Positions 37,358 to 47,482 are shown, numbered from the stretch's first letter. The stretch is DNA of 64,000 bases from Desulfobacterales bacterium (GCA_034520365.1 JAXHNP010000007.1:372001-436000), one strand, 5' to 3'. Numbers and translations are program-made. Notes: a model not told the origin generated them from the sequence alone.

Positions 37358-38806
37358 CTACTTTTTCCAGAATTCCGGCACCAGAAAGATAATCACGGTA
37401 TAGATTTCAAGCCGGCCCAGAAGCATGCACCAGATCAGCAGCCATTTGCCAAGATCCGGAATATCCGCATAATTGCCGATCGGCCCGACCATGGCCAGAC
37501 CGGGGCCGATATTTCCAATGGAGGCGGCCACCGCGGAAAACGACGTTACAAAATCCACACCCATACCGGCCAGCAGAACAGAGCAGATTCCGAAGAGCCC
37601 CATGTAAAGGGCGAGAAAGCCCAATATGCTGCCGATAACCGCATCAGAAACCGTTTTGCCGCCGAGTTTTACCGGCACCACCGCACGCGGATGCACCAGA
37701 TTAAAGAGCTCTTTGTAGCAGTATTTAAAGCAGCACATGATCCGCATGAGCTTCATACCGCCGCCGGTTGAGCCGGCGCATGCGCCAATGAACATGCAAA
37801 GCAATAGGATCAGCTTGCTCATGGCCGGCCATTGGTTAAAATCCGCGGTGGCATAGCCGGTGGTTGTCAAAATTGAAATTACCTGGAAGGCGCCGTGCCG
37901 TAGCGCATTGCCGGCGGATTGATAAACCTGTCCATACACATTAAGGCTTACCACCAGAACCAGGATGCCGGTGACCAAAAAATAAAACCGGCATTCCGCA
38001 TCCCGCCAGAACGCCAGGGGCCTGCCTTTAAGCATCTGGTAGTGCAGGGAAAAATTCACCCCGGCCAGCAGCATAAAGACCATGATCACGATATCAAAAT
38101 AAAGGCTGTCAAAATGGGCGATGGAGAGGTTCTTGGTGGAAAACCCGCCGGTGGGCATGGTGGTAAACATGTGGCAGAAGGCGTCAAAAAGTCCCATGCC
38201 GCCAAAAAGCAAAAGCAGCAGCTCCACTAAAGAAATCAGGGCGTAAACCTTCCACAGGGTCTTTGCCGTGTCGCTGACCCGGGGCTTTAGCTTGTCCGGC
38301 ACCGGACTGGGCACTTCGGCCTTGAACAGCTGCATGCCGCCCACGCCCAGAAACGGCAGAATCGCCACGGATAAAACGATAATCCCCATGCCCCCCAGCC
38401 ACTGGATGAGGCTTCGCCACAACAGGATGCCCTTGGGGGTGGCTTCCACATTGGTCATCACCGAGGCGCCGGTGGTGGTAAAGCCTGAAACCGACTCAAA
38501 AATTGCGTTGACAAAGGTGTCAAACACCCCGCAAAAGTAAAACGGCAGGGCGGCAAAAAGCCCCACCGCCGTCCACCCGATGGCCACAATGGCCATCCCC
38601 TCCCGCTGACTGATGTGCTCAAGCGGCCCGGTCCGCAGAGCCAAATAAAGCACGGCACCCACGGAAATTGTGATAAGCGTGGCCTGAAAAAGGGAACAGA
38701 GACTCGCCGCGTCAAAATACCAACTGTACAAAAGGGGAAAGATCATGATCAGGCCCAGAAAAAAAACCAGAATCCCGACCATATAGAAGACCACCCGCCA
38801 GCGCAT
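37358..38806 (-). CDS. trkH: Trk potassium uptake channel subunit TrkH
   Basis: The 482-aa membrane protein has the four pore-loop signatures of the TrkH/KtrB family: SGFTTTGAS, MPTGGFST, LTTTGYAT and ASIGNIGPG, each with the selectivity-filter Gly. It is the last gene of recD2-trkA-trkH and begins right after the trkA stop. It forms the K+ (Na+-coupled) translocating subunit of the inner membrane, gated by TrkA. Confidence 0.95.
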   Translation of the reverse strand: MRWRVVFYMVGILVFFLGLIMIFPLLYSWYFDAASLCSLFQATLITISVGAVLYLALRTGPLEHISQREGMAIVAIGWTAVGLFAALPFYFCGVFDTFVNAIFESVSGFTTTGASVMTNVEATPKGILLWRSLIQWLGGMGIIVLSVAILPFLGVGGMQLFKAEVPSPVPDKLKPRVSDTAKTLWKVYALISLVELLLLLFGGMGLFDAFCHMFTTMPTGGFSTKNLSIAHFDSLYFDIVIMVFMLLAGVNFSLHYQMLKGRPLAFWRDAECRFYFLVTGILVLVVSLNVYGQVYQSAGNALRHGAFQVISILTTTGYATADFNQWPAMSKLILLLCMFIGACAGSTGGGMKLMRIMCCFKYCYKELFNLVHPRAVVPVKLGGKTVSDAVIGSILGFLALYMGLFGICSVLLAGMGVDFVTSFSAVAASIGNIGPGLAMVGPIGNYADIPDLGKWLLIWCMLLGRLEIYTVIIFLVPEFWKK

Positions 38807-40168
38807 TTAAAAAAACTCCAGCTTGACGGTCAGAATCTTTTCGATTTTTGCAATCACCTGGCGTTTGGCAAAAATGATGATACGGTCATGCGGCTGGATC
38901 ACGCTGTCCCCGGAGGGGATCAGGATCTTATCCTCCCGGATAATGCCGATGACCAGGGCGCCATGGGGCATATCGGTATCCCGAAGGGGTTTTCCGACGA
39001 TATCCGAGGTCTCCAGCGCCTCCGCCTCCCAGACCTCGGCCTGTTCATCGGAAATCGTCCGCGCGGCAAGCACCTTGCCCCGGCGGATGTACTGAAGAAT
39101 GGTATCAATGGCTGAGAGCCGGGGGCTTACCACCTGCTCCAGCCCGATGGAGGACATTAATGGAAAATAGCTGAACTTGCTTAACCGCGTAATGGTTTTG
39201 CGGGCGCCCATCCGCTTGGCCAGCAGCGATACCAGGATATTGGTCTCCTCGTCGTCGGTCAGGGTGATGACCACATCCATATCCTGGATGTTTTCTTCCA
39301 CCAAAAGGCTCTGATCCGAGCCATCCCCATGGATCACCACCACCTTGTTCATCTGCTCGGCAAGCTCGGAGCAGCGGGCGGGCGCCTTTTCGATCAGCTT
39401 GGTATAGATGCCTTTTTTCTCAAGGGACCTGGCCAGGCGAAGCCCCAGGCGGCCGCCGCCGACGATGAAGGCACGCTTCATGGGCTTGGACTCTTTGTCA
39501 AACGCCTTAAGAATGCGCGCAAGACCCGCTTCCTCGCTGATAAAATAAATTAAATCCCCGGGATAAATCCGGTCATCCCCGCCGGGGATAATCAGCTTTT
39601 CGTTTCGCACCACCGCAGCGACCAGCACTTTGGTTCCGATCCTGCCGGGTAGATCCAGAAGTTTCAGGCCAGCCAGCCGCGCGCCTTTATCCAGATAGAT
39701 GCCCACGAACTTAAGCCGGCCGTCGGCAAATTCGCCGACATCCACTGCTCCGGGAACGCCCATGAACCGCTCGATTGTGCGGACCACCTCGATTTCCGGA
39801 TTGATCACCGTATCAATGTGGGGGGGAGAATCATGAAATATCTGATGGTAAGCATCATAATCCTTCTGCCGGATCCGGGCCAGCTTCTTGGTGGCCGGCG
39901 AAATGGTATCCGCCATCAGGCAGGCCACCAGATTGGTCTCATCACTGTCCGTAACGGCCAGCAGAATTTCCGCCTCCTTGATGCCGGCCTCCTCAAGTAC
40001 CACCGGACTGCTGCCGGAGCCCACCACCGCCTCCACATCGATATTCTCAGAAACCCGGGCGATGGCGGCGGCATTCGTATCAATGACCACGACATCCTTG
40101 TTTTCATGCGACAGCCGGCTGGCAATATGAAATCCAACCTCCCCTGCGCCGACGATGATGATTTTCAC
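38807..40168 (-). CDS. trkA: Trk potassium transporter regulatory subunit TrkA
   Basis: The 453-aa protein has two RCK units: GAGEVGFHIASRL (Rossmann 1) and GGGRLGLRLARSL (Rossmann 2), each followed by a TrkA-C domain. It binds NAD/ATP and gates TrkH. GTG at 40168 was chosen: it gives the standard start MKIIIVGAG, has AAGGAG upstream, and overlaps the recD2 stop by 4 nt (GTGA). Confidence 0.95.
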   Translation of the reverse strand: MKIIIVGAGEVGFHIASRLSHENKDVVVIDTNAAAIARVSENIDVEAVVGSGSSPVVLEEAGIKEAEILLAVTDSDETNLVACLMADTISPATKKLARIRQKDYDAYHQIFHDSPPHIDTVINPEIEVVRTIERFMGVPGAVDVGEFADGRLKFVGIYLDKGARLAGLKLLDLPGRIGTKVLVAAVVRNEKLIIPGGDDRIYPGDLIYFISEEAGLARILKAFDKESKPMKRAFIVGGGRLGLRLARSLEKKGIYTKLIEKAPARCSELAEQMNKVVVIHGDGSDQSLLVEENIQDMDVVITLTDDEETNILVSLLAKRMGARKTITRLSKFSYFPLMSSIGLEQVVSPRLSAIDTILQYIRRGKVLAARTISDEQAEVWEAEALETSDIVGKPLRDTDMPHGALVIGIIREDKILIPSGDSVIQPHDRIIIFAKRQVIAKIEKILTVKLEFF

Positions 40169-42384
40169 GCTGGATGCTCCTTTTGAAATCGTTCGCTCGG
40201 CCATTTCAGCCTGAGGTCCAGCCGGGTATACCGGTGCTGGGTCTTGTTGTTTTTAATGCCGATGGCCAGGGCCTTTTTGGTCCCCACCAGCACCACCAGC
40301 TGACGCCCCCGCGTGACCGCCGTATAGATGAGGTTTCGCTGGAGCATAATATAATGCTGGGTGACAACGGGCACGATAACCGCCGGATATTCGGAGCCCT
40401 GGGACTTGTGCACGGATATCGCATACGCCAGCACCACCTCGTCCAGCTCCGTAAAATCATAGGGCACCCCGCGGGCCTCGAAATCTATGATCAACTCCCG
40501 GTCTTCATGGTTGATCGCCCGGATGCGGCCGATATCGCCGTTAAATACGCTCTTATCATAATTGTTTCGAATCTGCATGACTTTATCCCCAACGCAAAAA
40601 CTGGCATTGCCGACCGCCACCCCCTCTTTACCCGCATTTAAGCGCTGCTGGAGCTCACGGTTCAGATTGGCCGCCCCCACCGTGCCCTTGTGCATGGGCG
40701 AGAGCACCTGAATTTCATTTATCGGATCAAAGCCGAAGGATTCCGGAATCCTTCGGCCGGCCAGTGAAAGGATCAGGGAAAGCACCGTCTCGGGATCTTC
40801 CTGCTCGATAAAATAAAAATCGGATGGCGTCTGGCTTTCCTCGATTTTCGGCATGTACCCGCTGTTTATCCGGTGGGCGTTCACAATGATCCGGCTCTGC
40901 CGGGCCTGGCGGAAGATCTCATTTAACCGCACCACCGCCACTTTGCCGGATGCGATGATATCATCCAGCACATTGCCGGCCCCGACCGCGGGGAGCTGGT
41001 TGACATCGCCCACCAGGATCAGGGTCGCTTGAGGCGGCAGCGCCTTTAGCAGATGATACATCAAGACCGTATCGATCATGGAGGCCTCATCCACAATCAG
41101 TAAATCGCAGTCCAGCGGATTATCGGCGTTTTTCTGGAATCCTCCGCCGGCGGCATTGAATGCGAGCATGCGATGGATGGTGGTGGCCGCCTCGCCGGTG
41201 GCCGCGCTCATCTGCTTGGCGGCCCGCCCCGTGGGGGCGGCCAGCCTGATATTGACCTTGAGTCTGGCGAATATGGTGAGTATGGCCCGGATAATGGTGG
41301 TTTTACCGGTTCCCGGACCGCCGGTGATAACCATGACCTTGCTTCTGGCTGCATCCGCCACTGCCTGGCCCTGTTTTTCCGCCAGGGTAAACGCGAGCTG
41401 ATCCTGCACCCAGGAAACGGCTTTTTCCGTATCAATGGCCCGGATGGCCTTGGGCGTATTGAGCAGCCGTTTGATCATGGCGGAAACGCCTGTCTCGCAG
41501 GTATAATATTTGGCCAGATATACGGCCGTATCCGCCGCCGCTTGATCATGGCCGCCGGCAATGATTTCCACGCATATTTTATTACCGGAAGCCATGTGGG
41601 TAACGGCGTCGGCCACGGGATAGGCCTCGACATCAAGCATTTCCGCGCATTTTTCCAGCAGTTCATCATAGGGAAAATAAACATGGCCGTCTTCCGCCAT
41701 CTGATCGAGAACATAGAGAACGCCCGCGCGGATCCGCACGTCGGAATCTTTTTCAAACCCCAGTTCCCGGGCGATACGGTCGGCGGTTAAAAATCCGATA
41801 CCGAAAATATCGGTGGCCAGTTGATAGGGGTTGCGGGATACCACCTCAATGGCTTCATTGCCGTACTGCTTGAATATCTTGGTGGCATAACCGGCGCTCA
41901 CGTTATGGGACTGCAGAAAGAGCATGACATCCCGGATCTCCTTCTGCTCGGCCCAGGCGGATTGGATCATGGCCACCCGTTTTTTGCCGATGCCATCGAT
42001 CTCGGACAATCGGCCGGGCGCATGCTCTATGATATCAAGGGTTTTTTTGCCGAACCGGTTTACCATGCGCTCGGCCATCACGGGTCCGATGCCCTTGATC
42101 AGGCCGGAGCCCAGATATTTTTTGATACCGGTAACTGTTGCGGGGGCGGTGGTGCGGTAGGTTTGGACTTCGAACTGCTCGCCGAATTTGGGGTGTACCT
42201 TCCAGCGGCCCTCAAGCTCCATCACCTCGCCGGGGATCGGATCGATCAGGCTGCCGACCACGGTGACGATCTGCCGGCCGCCGTGAACCTTCAGCCGGGC
42301 CACCGTATATCCGTTTTCCGGGTTGGTGTAGGTGACCCGCTCAATCTGGCCGGAGAGGCTGACTGGTGTTTGCTGATTATTCAT
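40165..42384 (-). CDS. recD2: RecD2-type ATP-dependent DNA helicase
   Basis: The 739-aa SF1 5'-3' helicase has a long N-terminal extension with tandem helix-hairpin-helix segments (GIGPVMAERMVNRFG, IDGIGKKRVAMI), Walker A ITGGPGTGKTTI, Walker B LIVDEASMID and the SH3-like insertion and UvrD_C-type segment AYAISVHKSQGSEYPAV. It is the RecBC-independent RecD2 form. Translationally coupled to trkA, an association without an obvious functional link. Confidence 0.92.
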   Translation of the reverse strand: MNNQQTPVSLSGQIERVTYTNPENGYTVARLKVHGGRQIVTVVGSLIDPIPGEVMELEGRWKVHPKFGEQFEVQTYRTTAPATVTGIKKYLGSGLIKGIGPVMAERMVNRFGKKTLDIIEHAPGRLSEIDGIGKKRVAMIQSAWAEQKEIRDVMLFLQSHNVSAGYATKIFKQYGNEAIEVVSRNPYQLATDIFGIGFLTADRIARELGFEKDSDVRIRAGVLYVLDQMAEDGHVYFPYDELLEKCAEMLDVEAYPVADAVTHMASGNKICVEIIAGGHDQAAADTAVYLAKYYTCETGVSAMIKRLLNTPKAIRAIDTEKAVSWVQDQLAFTLAEKQGQAVADAARSKVMVITGGPGTGKTTIIRAILTIFARLKVNIRLAAPTGRAAKQMSAATGEAATTIHRMLAFNAAGGGFQKNADNPLDCDLLIVDEASMIDTVLMYHLLKALPPQATLILVGDVNQLPAVGAGNVLDDIIASGKVAVVRLNEIFRQARQSRIIVNAHRINSGYMPKIEESQTPSDFYFIEQEDPETVLSLILSLAGRRIPESFGFDPINEIQVLSPMHKGTVGAANLNRELQQRLNAGKEGVAVGNASFCVGDKVMQIRNNYDKSVFNGDIGRIRAINHEDRELIIDFEARGVPYDFTELDEVVLAYAISVHKSQGSEYPAVIVPVVTQHYIMLQRNLIYTAVTRGRQLVVLVGTKKALAIGIKNNKTQHRYTRLDLRLKWPSERFQKEHPA

Positions 42385-42471
42385 AACGCGAAGAACCGGA
42401 TGCCCGGCCCTGCTATTGCGATATCCATTGCCTGTTCAACCGGCCAGAGCCACTGGAGGGTTTCTGGGAGG

Positions 42472-43152
42472 TCAGCCCGCCAGTTTTTCCCTGGCCAGCT
42501 GATAATACATGGAATCCGGATAATCAGAGACGATCCGGTCATAGACCTCGCGCTGTTTTTCCGGTTTGCCCATTTTCCCGTAAATCCGCCCCAGGTTAAA
42601 AAGCGCCTGATCCTTCATTACAGCGGACTTGTCCGTAACAATCCGGTTAAAATACGTGGCTGCCTCCTCATAGGCATTTTTGCTTTCGTAGGCATAGGCC
42701 AGACCGTTTAGGATAAAGCTTTTGATCTCGCCGTCATCATAGGCATCCAGGGCTTTTTTATACATTTCAACAGCCTTGTCATAGTCGCCGGTCTGATAGC
42801 AAAGATCCGCATATTTTATTAAAGCCGCCCGTCCAGCGGCTGTAGAGCCATATTTATTGATCACTTCCTCGAATTTGGGCTTTATTTCGGCAAACCGGGC
42901 CGCGGCCTCGCCGCTCTGGGCGGCGGCCTCTGCCTGGGACAGGGCCGTTCCCAAAAGGGCCTGGGCCTTTTCCTCGGCGCGTTTCTGAAAATAAATCATA
43001 CCGGAAACCACCACCGCCGCCAGCACCACGGCGCTTACGGCAACAACGATGGCGGTTTGATTGGCCTTTACGAACTCCAGAATCCGCTTGGCATAGACCT
43101 CGATTTTATCCGGCTGGGGATGGGGGGTTTCCTTATTGTTATCTTCTGCCAT
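42472..43152 (-). CDS. Membrane-anchored TPR protein (YfgM-like)
   Basis: The 226-aa protein has a single N-terminal transmembrane helix (about 34-56, AIVVAVSAVVLAAVVV) after a cytoplasmic tail, then TPR-type helices facing the periplasm (YADLCYQTGDYDKAVEMYKKAL, LFNLGRIYGKMGKPEKQREVY). The layout is that of YfgM, a partner of the Sec translocon chaperone network. ATG at 43152 follows GGAG. It lies 87 bp before recD2 on the same strand. Confidence 0.75.
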   Translation of the reverse strand: MAEDNNKETPHPQPDKIEVYAKRILEFVKANQTAIVVAVSAVVLAAVVVSGMIYFQKRAEEKAQALLGTALSQAEAAAQSGEAAARFAEIKPKFEEVINKYGSTAAGRAALIKYADLCYQTGDYDKAVEMYKKALDAYDDGEIKSFILNGLAYAYESKNAYEEAATYFNRIVTDKSAVMKDQALFNLGRIYGKMGKPEKQREVYDRIVSDYPDSMYYQLAREKLAG

Positions 43153-43227
43153 TTTATCTCCAAATTTTTGGTATATTTCTAATTTATCGGCAATGCGAAC
43201 AATTGCCTCATTAAAGCTGTATTTTTT

Positions 43228-43396
43228 GGTCGGCACGGTGACCGACCCTACAAACCGTGCGCCGGCCGAGCCTGTGTAGGGCAGGCCACTGTGCCTTTTT
43301 ATTTAAACATAGCGGGTGGTCGGCACGGTGACCGACCCTACAAACGGTGCGCCAGCCGAGCCTGTGTAGGGCAGGCCACCGTGCCTGCCTGAAATT
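43228..43396. repeat. Tandem pair of REP/MITE cores
   Basis: Two near-identical copies (43231-43303 and 43321-43394) of GGTCGGCACGGTGACCGACC ... AGGGCAGGCCACCGTGCC, about 90 bp apart, with only a trace of a right terminus (AAATTTACCG at 43393). They fill the gap between the TPR protein and PfkB kinase genes; no gene seen. Confidence 0.75.
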
Positions 43397-43425
43397 TACC
43401 GCCTGTCTAAATTACCCCATTGATA

Positions 43426-44418
43426 TTAGAGCAACCGGCGAATGCGGCCCCAGCCGTCTTCCGGGATGTTGGCGCCGACCACCTGGCAGACCTCGGCGCC
43501 GCAGGCTGAGGCGAACTCACCGCTTTTTTGAATGCTGTAGCCATTCACCAAGCCGAATAAAAATCCGGCCGCCCAAAGATCCCCGGCGCCGGTGGAATCC
43601 ACGGCATGGGGGCAAGCCATGGGCTCAATACGAATCTGCTCGCCCTGGTAATGCACAAAACTTCCCCGGCCGCCGACTTTTAATACCGCGATTTCCACAT
43701 TTCTGGATAAATCCGAAAGGGCTTTGGCTTCATCGGTCTCACCGGTAAACGCCCGGGCCTCGTCCTCATTGGCAATTAAAATATCAATATAGTCTTCGAT
43801 AATCTGATCGAGAAAATCCCTGGATGCCTCCACCACATTAAAACTGGCAAGATCCAGGCTTACCCGCACGCCCTCGGCTTTGGCCGCTTTGATGGTGGCC
43901 AGCATCAGTTCCCGGTTAAACAACAGATACCCCTCGACATGCACAATCGCCGCCTGGTCAAAGCAGTCCGGGGTTATTTCCGAGGGATGCAGTTCCGCGG
44001 CCGCACCCAGATAGGTAAACATGGAGCGCTGGGCGTCCGGGGTGATAATTGATAACACCCGACCGGTGGGCAGATCCGAGGGAAACAGCACCGGTTCCAC
44101 ATGGTTTTTCTTAAGATCCTGGTGAAACATATCACCCAGGCTGTCCTCGCCCAGTTTTCCAACAAACCGGGCTTTGCCGCCCATCATGCCGACGCCGATG
44201 GCGGTATTGCAGGCCGATCCACCCGGAACGATGGTCGGCGGCTCTTTGGTCTTTTCCACCAACTGATCGATATAATCGCTTTCCACCAGGTTCATGCCGC
44301 CTTTCTCAACACCCAGGTCCTGCATAAATTCGTCGTTCTCCCGGGCCAGCATATCCACCAGGGCGGAGCCCACGCATACAATTACCTGCTTGTCCGTCTG
44401 AAACGATAATCCGCTCAT
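43426..44418 (-). CDS. PfkB family kinase, adenosine kinase-like
   Basis: The 330-aa protein has the ribokinase fold: VPGGSACNTAIGVGMMGG (signature 1) and DSTGAGDLWAAGFLFG (anion hole and catalytic Asp). The FVGKLGEDSLGDMFHQDL segment and overall length resemble adenosine kinase-like PfkB proteins of Desulfobacterota, which may salvage adenosine released from S-adenosylhomocysteine. Substrate is an inference. Confidence 0.78.
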   Translation of the reverse strand: MSGLSFQTDKQVIVCVGSALVDMLARENDEFMQDLGVEKGGMNLVESDYIDQLVEKTKEPPTIVPGGSACNTAIGVGMMGGKARFVGKLGEDSLGDMFHQDLKKNHVEPVLFPSDLPTGRVLSIITPDAQRSMFTYLGAAAELHPSEITPDCFDQAAIVHVEGYLLFNRELMLATIKAAKAEGVRVSLDLASFNVVEASRDFLDQIIEDYIDILIANEDEARAFTGETDEAKALSDLSRNVEIAVLKVGGRGSFVHYQGEQIRIEPMACPHAVDSTGAGDLWAAGFLFGLVNGYSIQKSGEFASACGAEVCQVVGANIPEDGWGRIRRLL

Positions 44419-44507
44419 AAATTTTCCTTTTTATCCTATTTGACTGCCAGTGTAGCCATTATACCAAAAAGATTTCCCGTCGCATGCGCTCCCCGAAATG
44501 ACAGGCA

Positions 44508-44573
44508 CCACCCTACACCCTAAACCTTATACCTTATACCTTATACCCTACACCCTACACCCTACACCTTATC
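44508..44573. repeat. Heptamer tandem repeat, CACCCTA type
   Basis: CACCCTA, CCTTATA and CCTACAC units run in a 7-bp period up to the stop of the SH3b gene. No gene or hairpin. Confidence 0.75.
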
Positions 44574-45035
44574 TCACCACACCAGTTTCTGATGAATCCA
44601 GCCCGTATCCCCATCCGCATGCTTGATCTGTATCCAGTCGCCGTCACGGCGCATCACCTTGAAGGGCACGCCTTTTTGCGCCTGAAACCGAAGGTCGTGA
44701 TCCGTTCCCGGACCGGACCGGATATTGCACAGCCCGGTTTTCGTGATCACCGTATCAATGTTTCGCACGAGATTTTTATGTATCCAGGCCTTGGTGCCTT
44801 CATAATCCTTAAAATAAATCCAATCACCGGATTGGTCGCGATCAAGCACCTCAATGGGCGTGTATTTTTCCGTTTTCCATAAAATCTCGTAGTCCTGCCC
44901 GGGGCCGGAGCGGATATTGGCCACAGATACGCTCACTGCCATTCGTTCGCCGGCAGCCGCGAGCATTGCAAAAAGCAAAACAAAAACAAACACCCATCCG
45001 ATGGTTTTAATTTGAGATTTAAGCCGCTGATTCAT
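44574..45035 (-). CDS. Secreted protein with two bacterial SH3 domains
   Basis: The 153-aa protein has an N-terminal signal or anchor segment (about 10-28, IGWVFVFVLLFAMLAAAG). Two SH3b units follow (ANIRSGPGQDYEILW... WIHKNLV and CNIRSGPGTDHDLRF... WIHQKLV). Such domains bind peptidoglycan or proteins in the periplasm. No enzymatic domain is attached. Confidence 0.82.
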   Translation of the reverse strand: MNQRLKSQIKTIGWVFVFVLLFAMLAAAGERMAVSVSVANIRSGPGQDYEILWKTEKYTPIEVLDRDQSGDWIYFKDYEGTKAWIHKNLVRNIDTVITKTGLCNIRSGPGTDHDLRFQAQKGVPFKVMRRDGDWIQIKHADGDTGWIHQKLVW

Positions 45036-45109
45036 AAACTGCTCCTGACGAGGAAGTTATTGTAAGGCTCGGCCCCCGACTGCAGACCCAGGGGGATACT
45101 TCTAAGTAA

Positions 45110-45338
45110 CTTATCGGGTTTTAGGTTTTGGGTATTAGGCATTAGGTTAATGAAATCAAGAATTTATGGTCGGCACGGTGGCCGACCCTACGATGAATCG
45201 GATTTTTCCCCATTCGTAGGGCGGGCCACCGTGCCCGCCTGAAAAATAGATAGAACAAATTTACCGTGCCTCAGTGCCTCAGGACCTCAGTGCCTCAGGA
45301 CCTCAGTGCCTTAGTGCCTCAATGCCTTATCACCCATC
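45110..45338. repeat. Repeat-rich gap with a MITE relic and heptamers
   Basis: From left: GGTATTAG-type units (45118-45147), a REP core (45168-45238) with right TIR AGAACAAATTTACCGTG at 45252-45268 but no left TIR, then CCTCAGTG/CCTCAGGA tandem units (45269-45330). No gene is visible between 45036 and 45338. Confidence 0.75.
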
Positions 45339-46529
45339 CTATGCGGCCATCAACTGGGTGACCGCGCCCTCCAGTCCGTCGATGGACAATTCATACATGG
45401 GAAAAATCTGCCGGATCATCATGATGGTCCGGGTATACGGCCACATCCGCTCGGATACGGGATTGAGCCAGACATTGCGGGGGAACGTCTCTGACAGTAA
45501 TCTCAGCCGCTCGATACTCGGCAGACCGCTTCGCTCCGTCGCATAAATGGAGCCGTCCCGGGCCATCACCTCGTAGGGCGCCATGCTGGCATCGCCTACC
45601 ATGATCAACCGGGTCTCCGGATCTTTACGGGCAAACTCATCCACCCGGACCGGTTTCTTGTACCGGCTGGGATCCTCCCACACCGTGTCATAGACCGTGT
45701 TGTGGAAAAAGTAGGTTTTCAAATCCTTGAACTGGCTTTTGGCGTAATTGAAAAGCGTCTGCACCACCGGCACGTAAGGGTCCATGGACCAGCCGCCGTT
45801 ATCGATCATCAGGATCACCTTGAGCCGGTCCCGCAGGCTGCGGTCAAACACGATTTCAATTTCGCCCGCATTCTTCATGGTCTGGTAGATGCTCTCATCA
45901 ACGTTGACCTCGTCCTTGGGCCCTGACGGCACCAGATTGCGGAGTCGCTTCAAGGCCTCGCCCATGGAGGCATGGGTGAGAGGGCCGGACCGGGAATAAT
46001 CCTTGTAGCGCCGTTCATTGGCAACTTTTACCGCGGATTTGTTCCGGGACTCGCCGCCCACGCGCATGCCCTCCGGATGATAGCCAGAGTGGCCCACCGG
46101 CGAGGTGCCGCCGGTGCCGATCCATCGGTTGCCCCCGTCATGCCGCTCGGTCTGCTCCTTTAGCCGCTCCTTGAAATACTCGAGCAGCTCCTCGGGCGAA
46201 TACTTTTCCAGGGTTTCCGGATCCACGCCGAATGCCTCGGCGATTTCCTTGGGATTTTTCAGCCATTCATCCAAAAGGGCCCTGGCCATGTTATCCAGCT
46301 CCAGCCCCTCCACGTCCGGCAGCTCCGCGCCCTCGAAATAATGGGCAAAAAGCTGGTCAAACAGATCAAAATGCCGCTCGGATTTTACCAGAATGGCCCG
46401 CGAGGCGGTGTAGAAATCCTCAAGCGAGCTGATCAGTCCCATGCGAAGCGCCTTGCACAGGGTCAAAAACGCCGTGGGTGTGGCGGGGATCCCGGCCTCG
46501 CGCAGTTTATAAAAAAAATCGACGAACAT
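45339..46529 (-). CDS. CoxE-like VWA domain protein
   Basis: The 396-aa protein belongs to the VWA/CoxE group that works with MoxR ATPases in maturing or remodelling protein complexes. The middle contains LKVILMIDNGGWSMDPY, which occupies the MIDAS position; the usual DxSxS is altered to D-N-G-G-W-S. The N-terminal third is helical (FYKLREAGIPATPTAFLTL). It starts 9 bp after the moxR stop, so the pair is an operon. The target complex is unknown. Confidence 0.82.
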   Translation of the reverse strand: MFVDFFYKLREAGIPATPTAFLTLCKALRMGLISSLEDFYTASRAILVKSERHFDLFDQLFAHYFEGAELPDVEGLELDNMARALLDEWLKNPKEIAEAFGVDPETLEKYSPEELLEYFKERLKEQTERHDGGNRWIGTGGTSPVGHSGYHPEGMRVGGESRNKSAVKVANERRYKDYSRSGPLTHASMGEALKRLRNLVPSGPKDEVNVDESIYQTMKNAGEIEIVFDRSLRDRLKVILMIDNGGWSMDPYVPVVQTLFNYAKSQFKDLKTYFFHNTVYDTVWEDPSRYKKPVRVDEFARKDPETRLIMVGDASMAPYEVMARDGSIYATERSGLPSIERLRLLSETFPRNVWLNPVSERMWPYTRTIMMIRQIFPMYELSIDGLEGAVTQLMAA

Positions 46530-46538
46530 TTTATAAAT

Positions 46539-47393
46539 TTAAAACAGTTTGCGACGGTTGATATAATTGCCGGCGTTTACGTAATCCTGGCTTTTCTTAA
46601 ACAAAACGCCCAGATAGGGGATATCCCCCTTGGCGAGCTGCTTTGGCTTGAAATCCGGGTCCATCTGAAGCGCCCGGATCCAGTTGATCAGCTCCCGGGT
46701 CGCGGGTTTTTTCTCCACCGTGTCGATCTCGCGGAGTTTGTAGAACGTGGCAACGGCGTTTTCCATGACCTCATTGTCCAGATTGGGAAAATGGACACCG
46801 ATAATTTTCCGCATCATCTTGGGGTCCGGAAACGCGATGTGATGGAAGTTGCACCGCCCCAAAAACGGATCAGACAGATCTTTTTTCGCGTTTGAGGTAA
46901 TGACGATCACCGGCCGGTGCTTGGCCCGGATGGTCTTGTCGATCTCGATGATGTCATACTCCATCTGATCCAGCACATCGAGCATGTCATCCTGAAAATC
47001 CGTATCCGCCTTGTCAATCTCATCGATTAAGAGCACTGTGCGGGTATCTGCCGCAAACGCCTGCCCGATTTTGCCCATCTTGATATAATCCTCGATCCGG
47101 CTCACATCCCGGCTGGAATCCCCGAAGCGGCTGTCGTTTAGCCGGGTGAGGGTATCGTACTGGTAGAGGGCCTCCACCAGCTTCATGTTGGATTTGACGT
47201 TTAAAATGATCAGCGGCATTTGCAGGGCCTCGGCGATTGCATGGGCCAGCATGGTCTTGCCGGTGCCCGGCTCGCCCTTTAAAAGCAGCGGCATCTCAAG
47301 GGCCATTGAAATGTTTACGATTTTGGCCAGTTCCTCGTCCAGCACATACTTGCTTGCGCCGCTAAACTGATTGGCCTGTCTGTTTTTACTCAT
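46539..47393 (-). CDS. MoxR-type AAA+ ATPase
   Basis: The 284-aa AAA+ protein has Walker A LKGEPGTGKTMLA, Walker B VLLIDEIDKAD and sensor 1 IVITSNAKKDLSDPFLGRC. MoxR proteins act as chaperones with VWA partners, and the CoxE-like gene follows directly. No substrate operon (for example CO dehydrogenase or methanol dehydrogenase genes) is near. Confidence 0.9.
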   Translation of the reverse strand: MSKNRQANQFSGASKYVLDEELAKIVNISMALEMPLLLKGEPGTGKTMLAHAIAEALQMPLIILNVKSNMKLVEALYQYDTLTRLNDSRFGDSSRDVSRIEDYIKMGKIGQAFAADTRTVLLIDEIDKADTDFQDDMLDVLDQMEYDIIEIDKTIRAKHRPVIVITSNAKKDLSDPFLGRCNFHHIAFPDPKMMRKIIGVHFPNLDNEVMENAVATFYKLREIDTVEKKPATRELINWIRALQMDPDFKPKQLAKGDIPYLGVLFKKSQDYVNAGNYINRRKLF

Positions 47394-47482
47394 AAGACTC
47401 CCCGTTTATTATACAATCAAATTTATTTTAATGCGTATTAATTCAATTCAACAAGCTATACGATATAGAAAAAGCCCACGCT

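Noticed and set aside
44508-44573. CACCCTA repeats as telomere or chromosome-end sequence
   Set aside because: They are short, degenerate, internal and recur in several gaps between ordinary genes.
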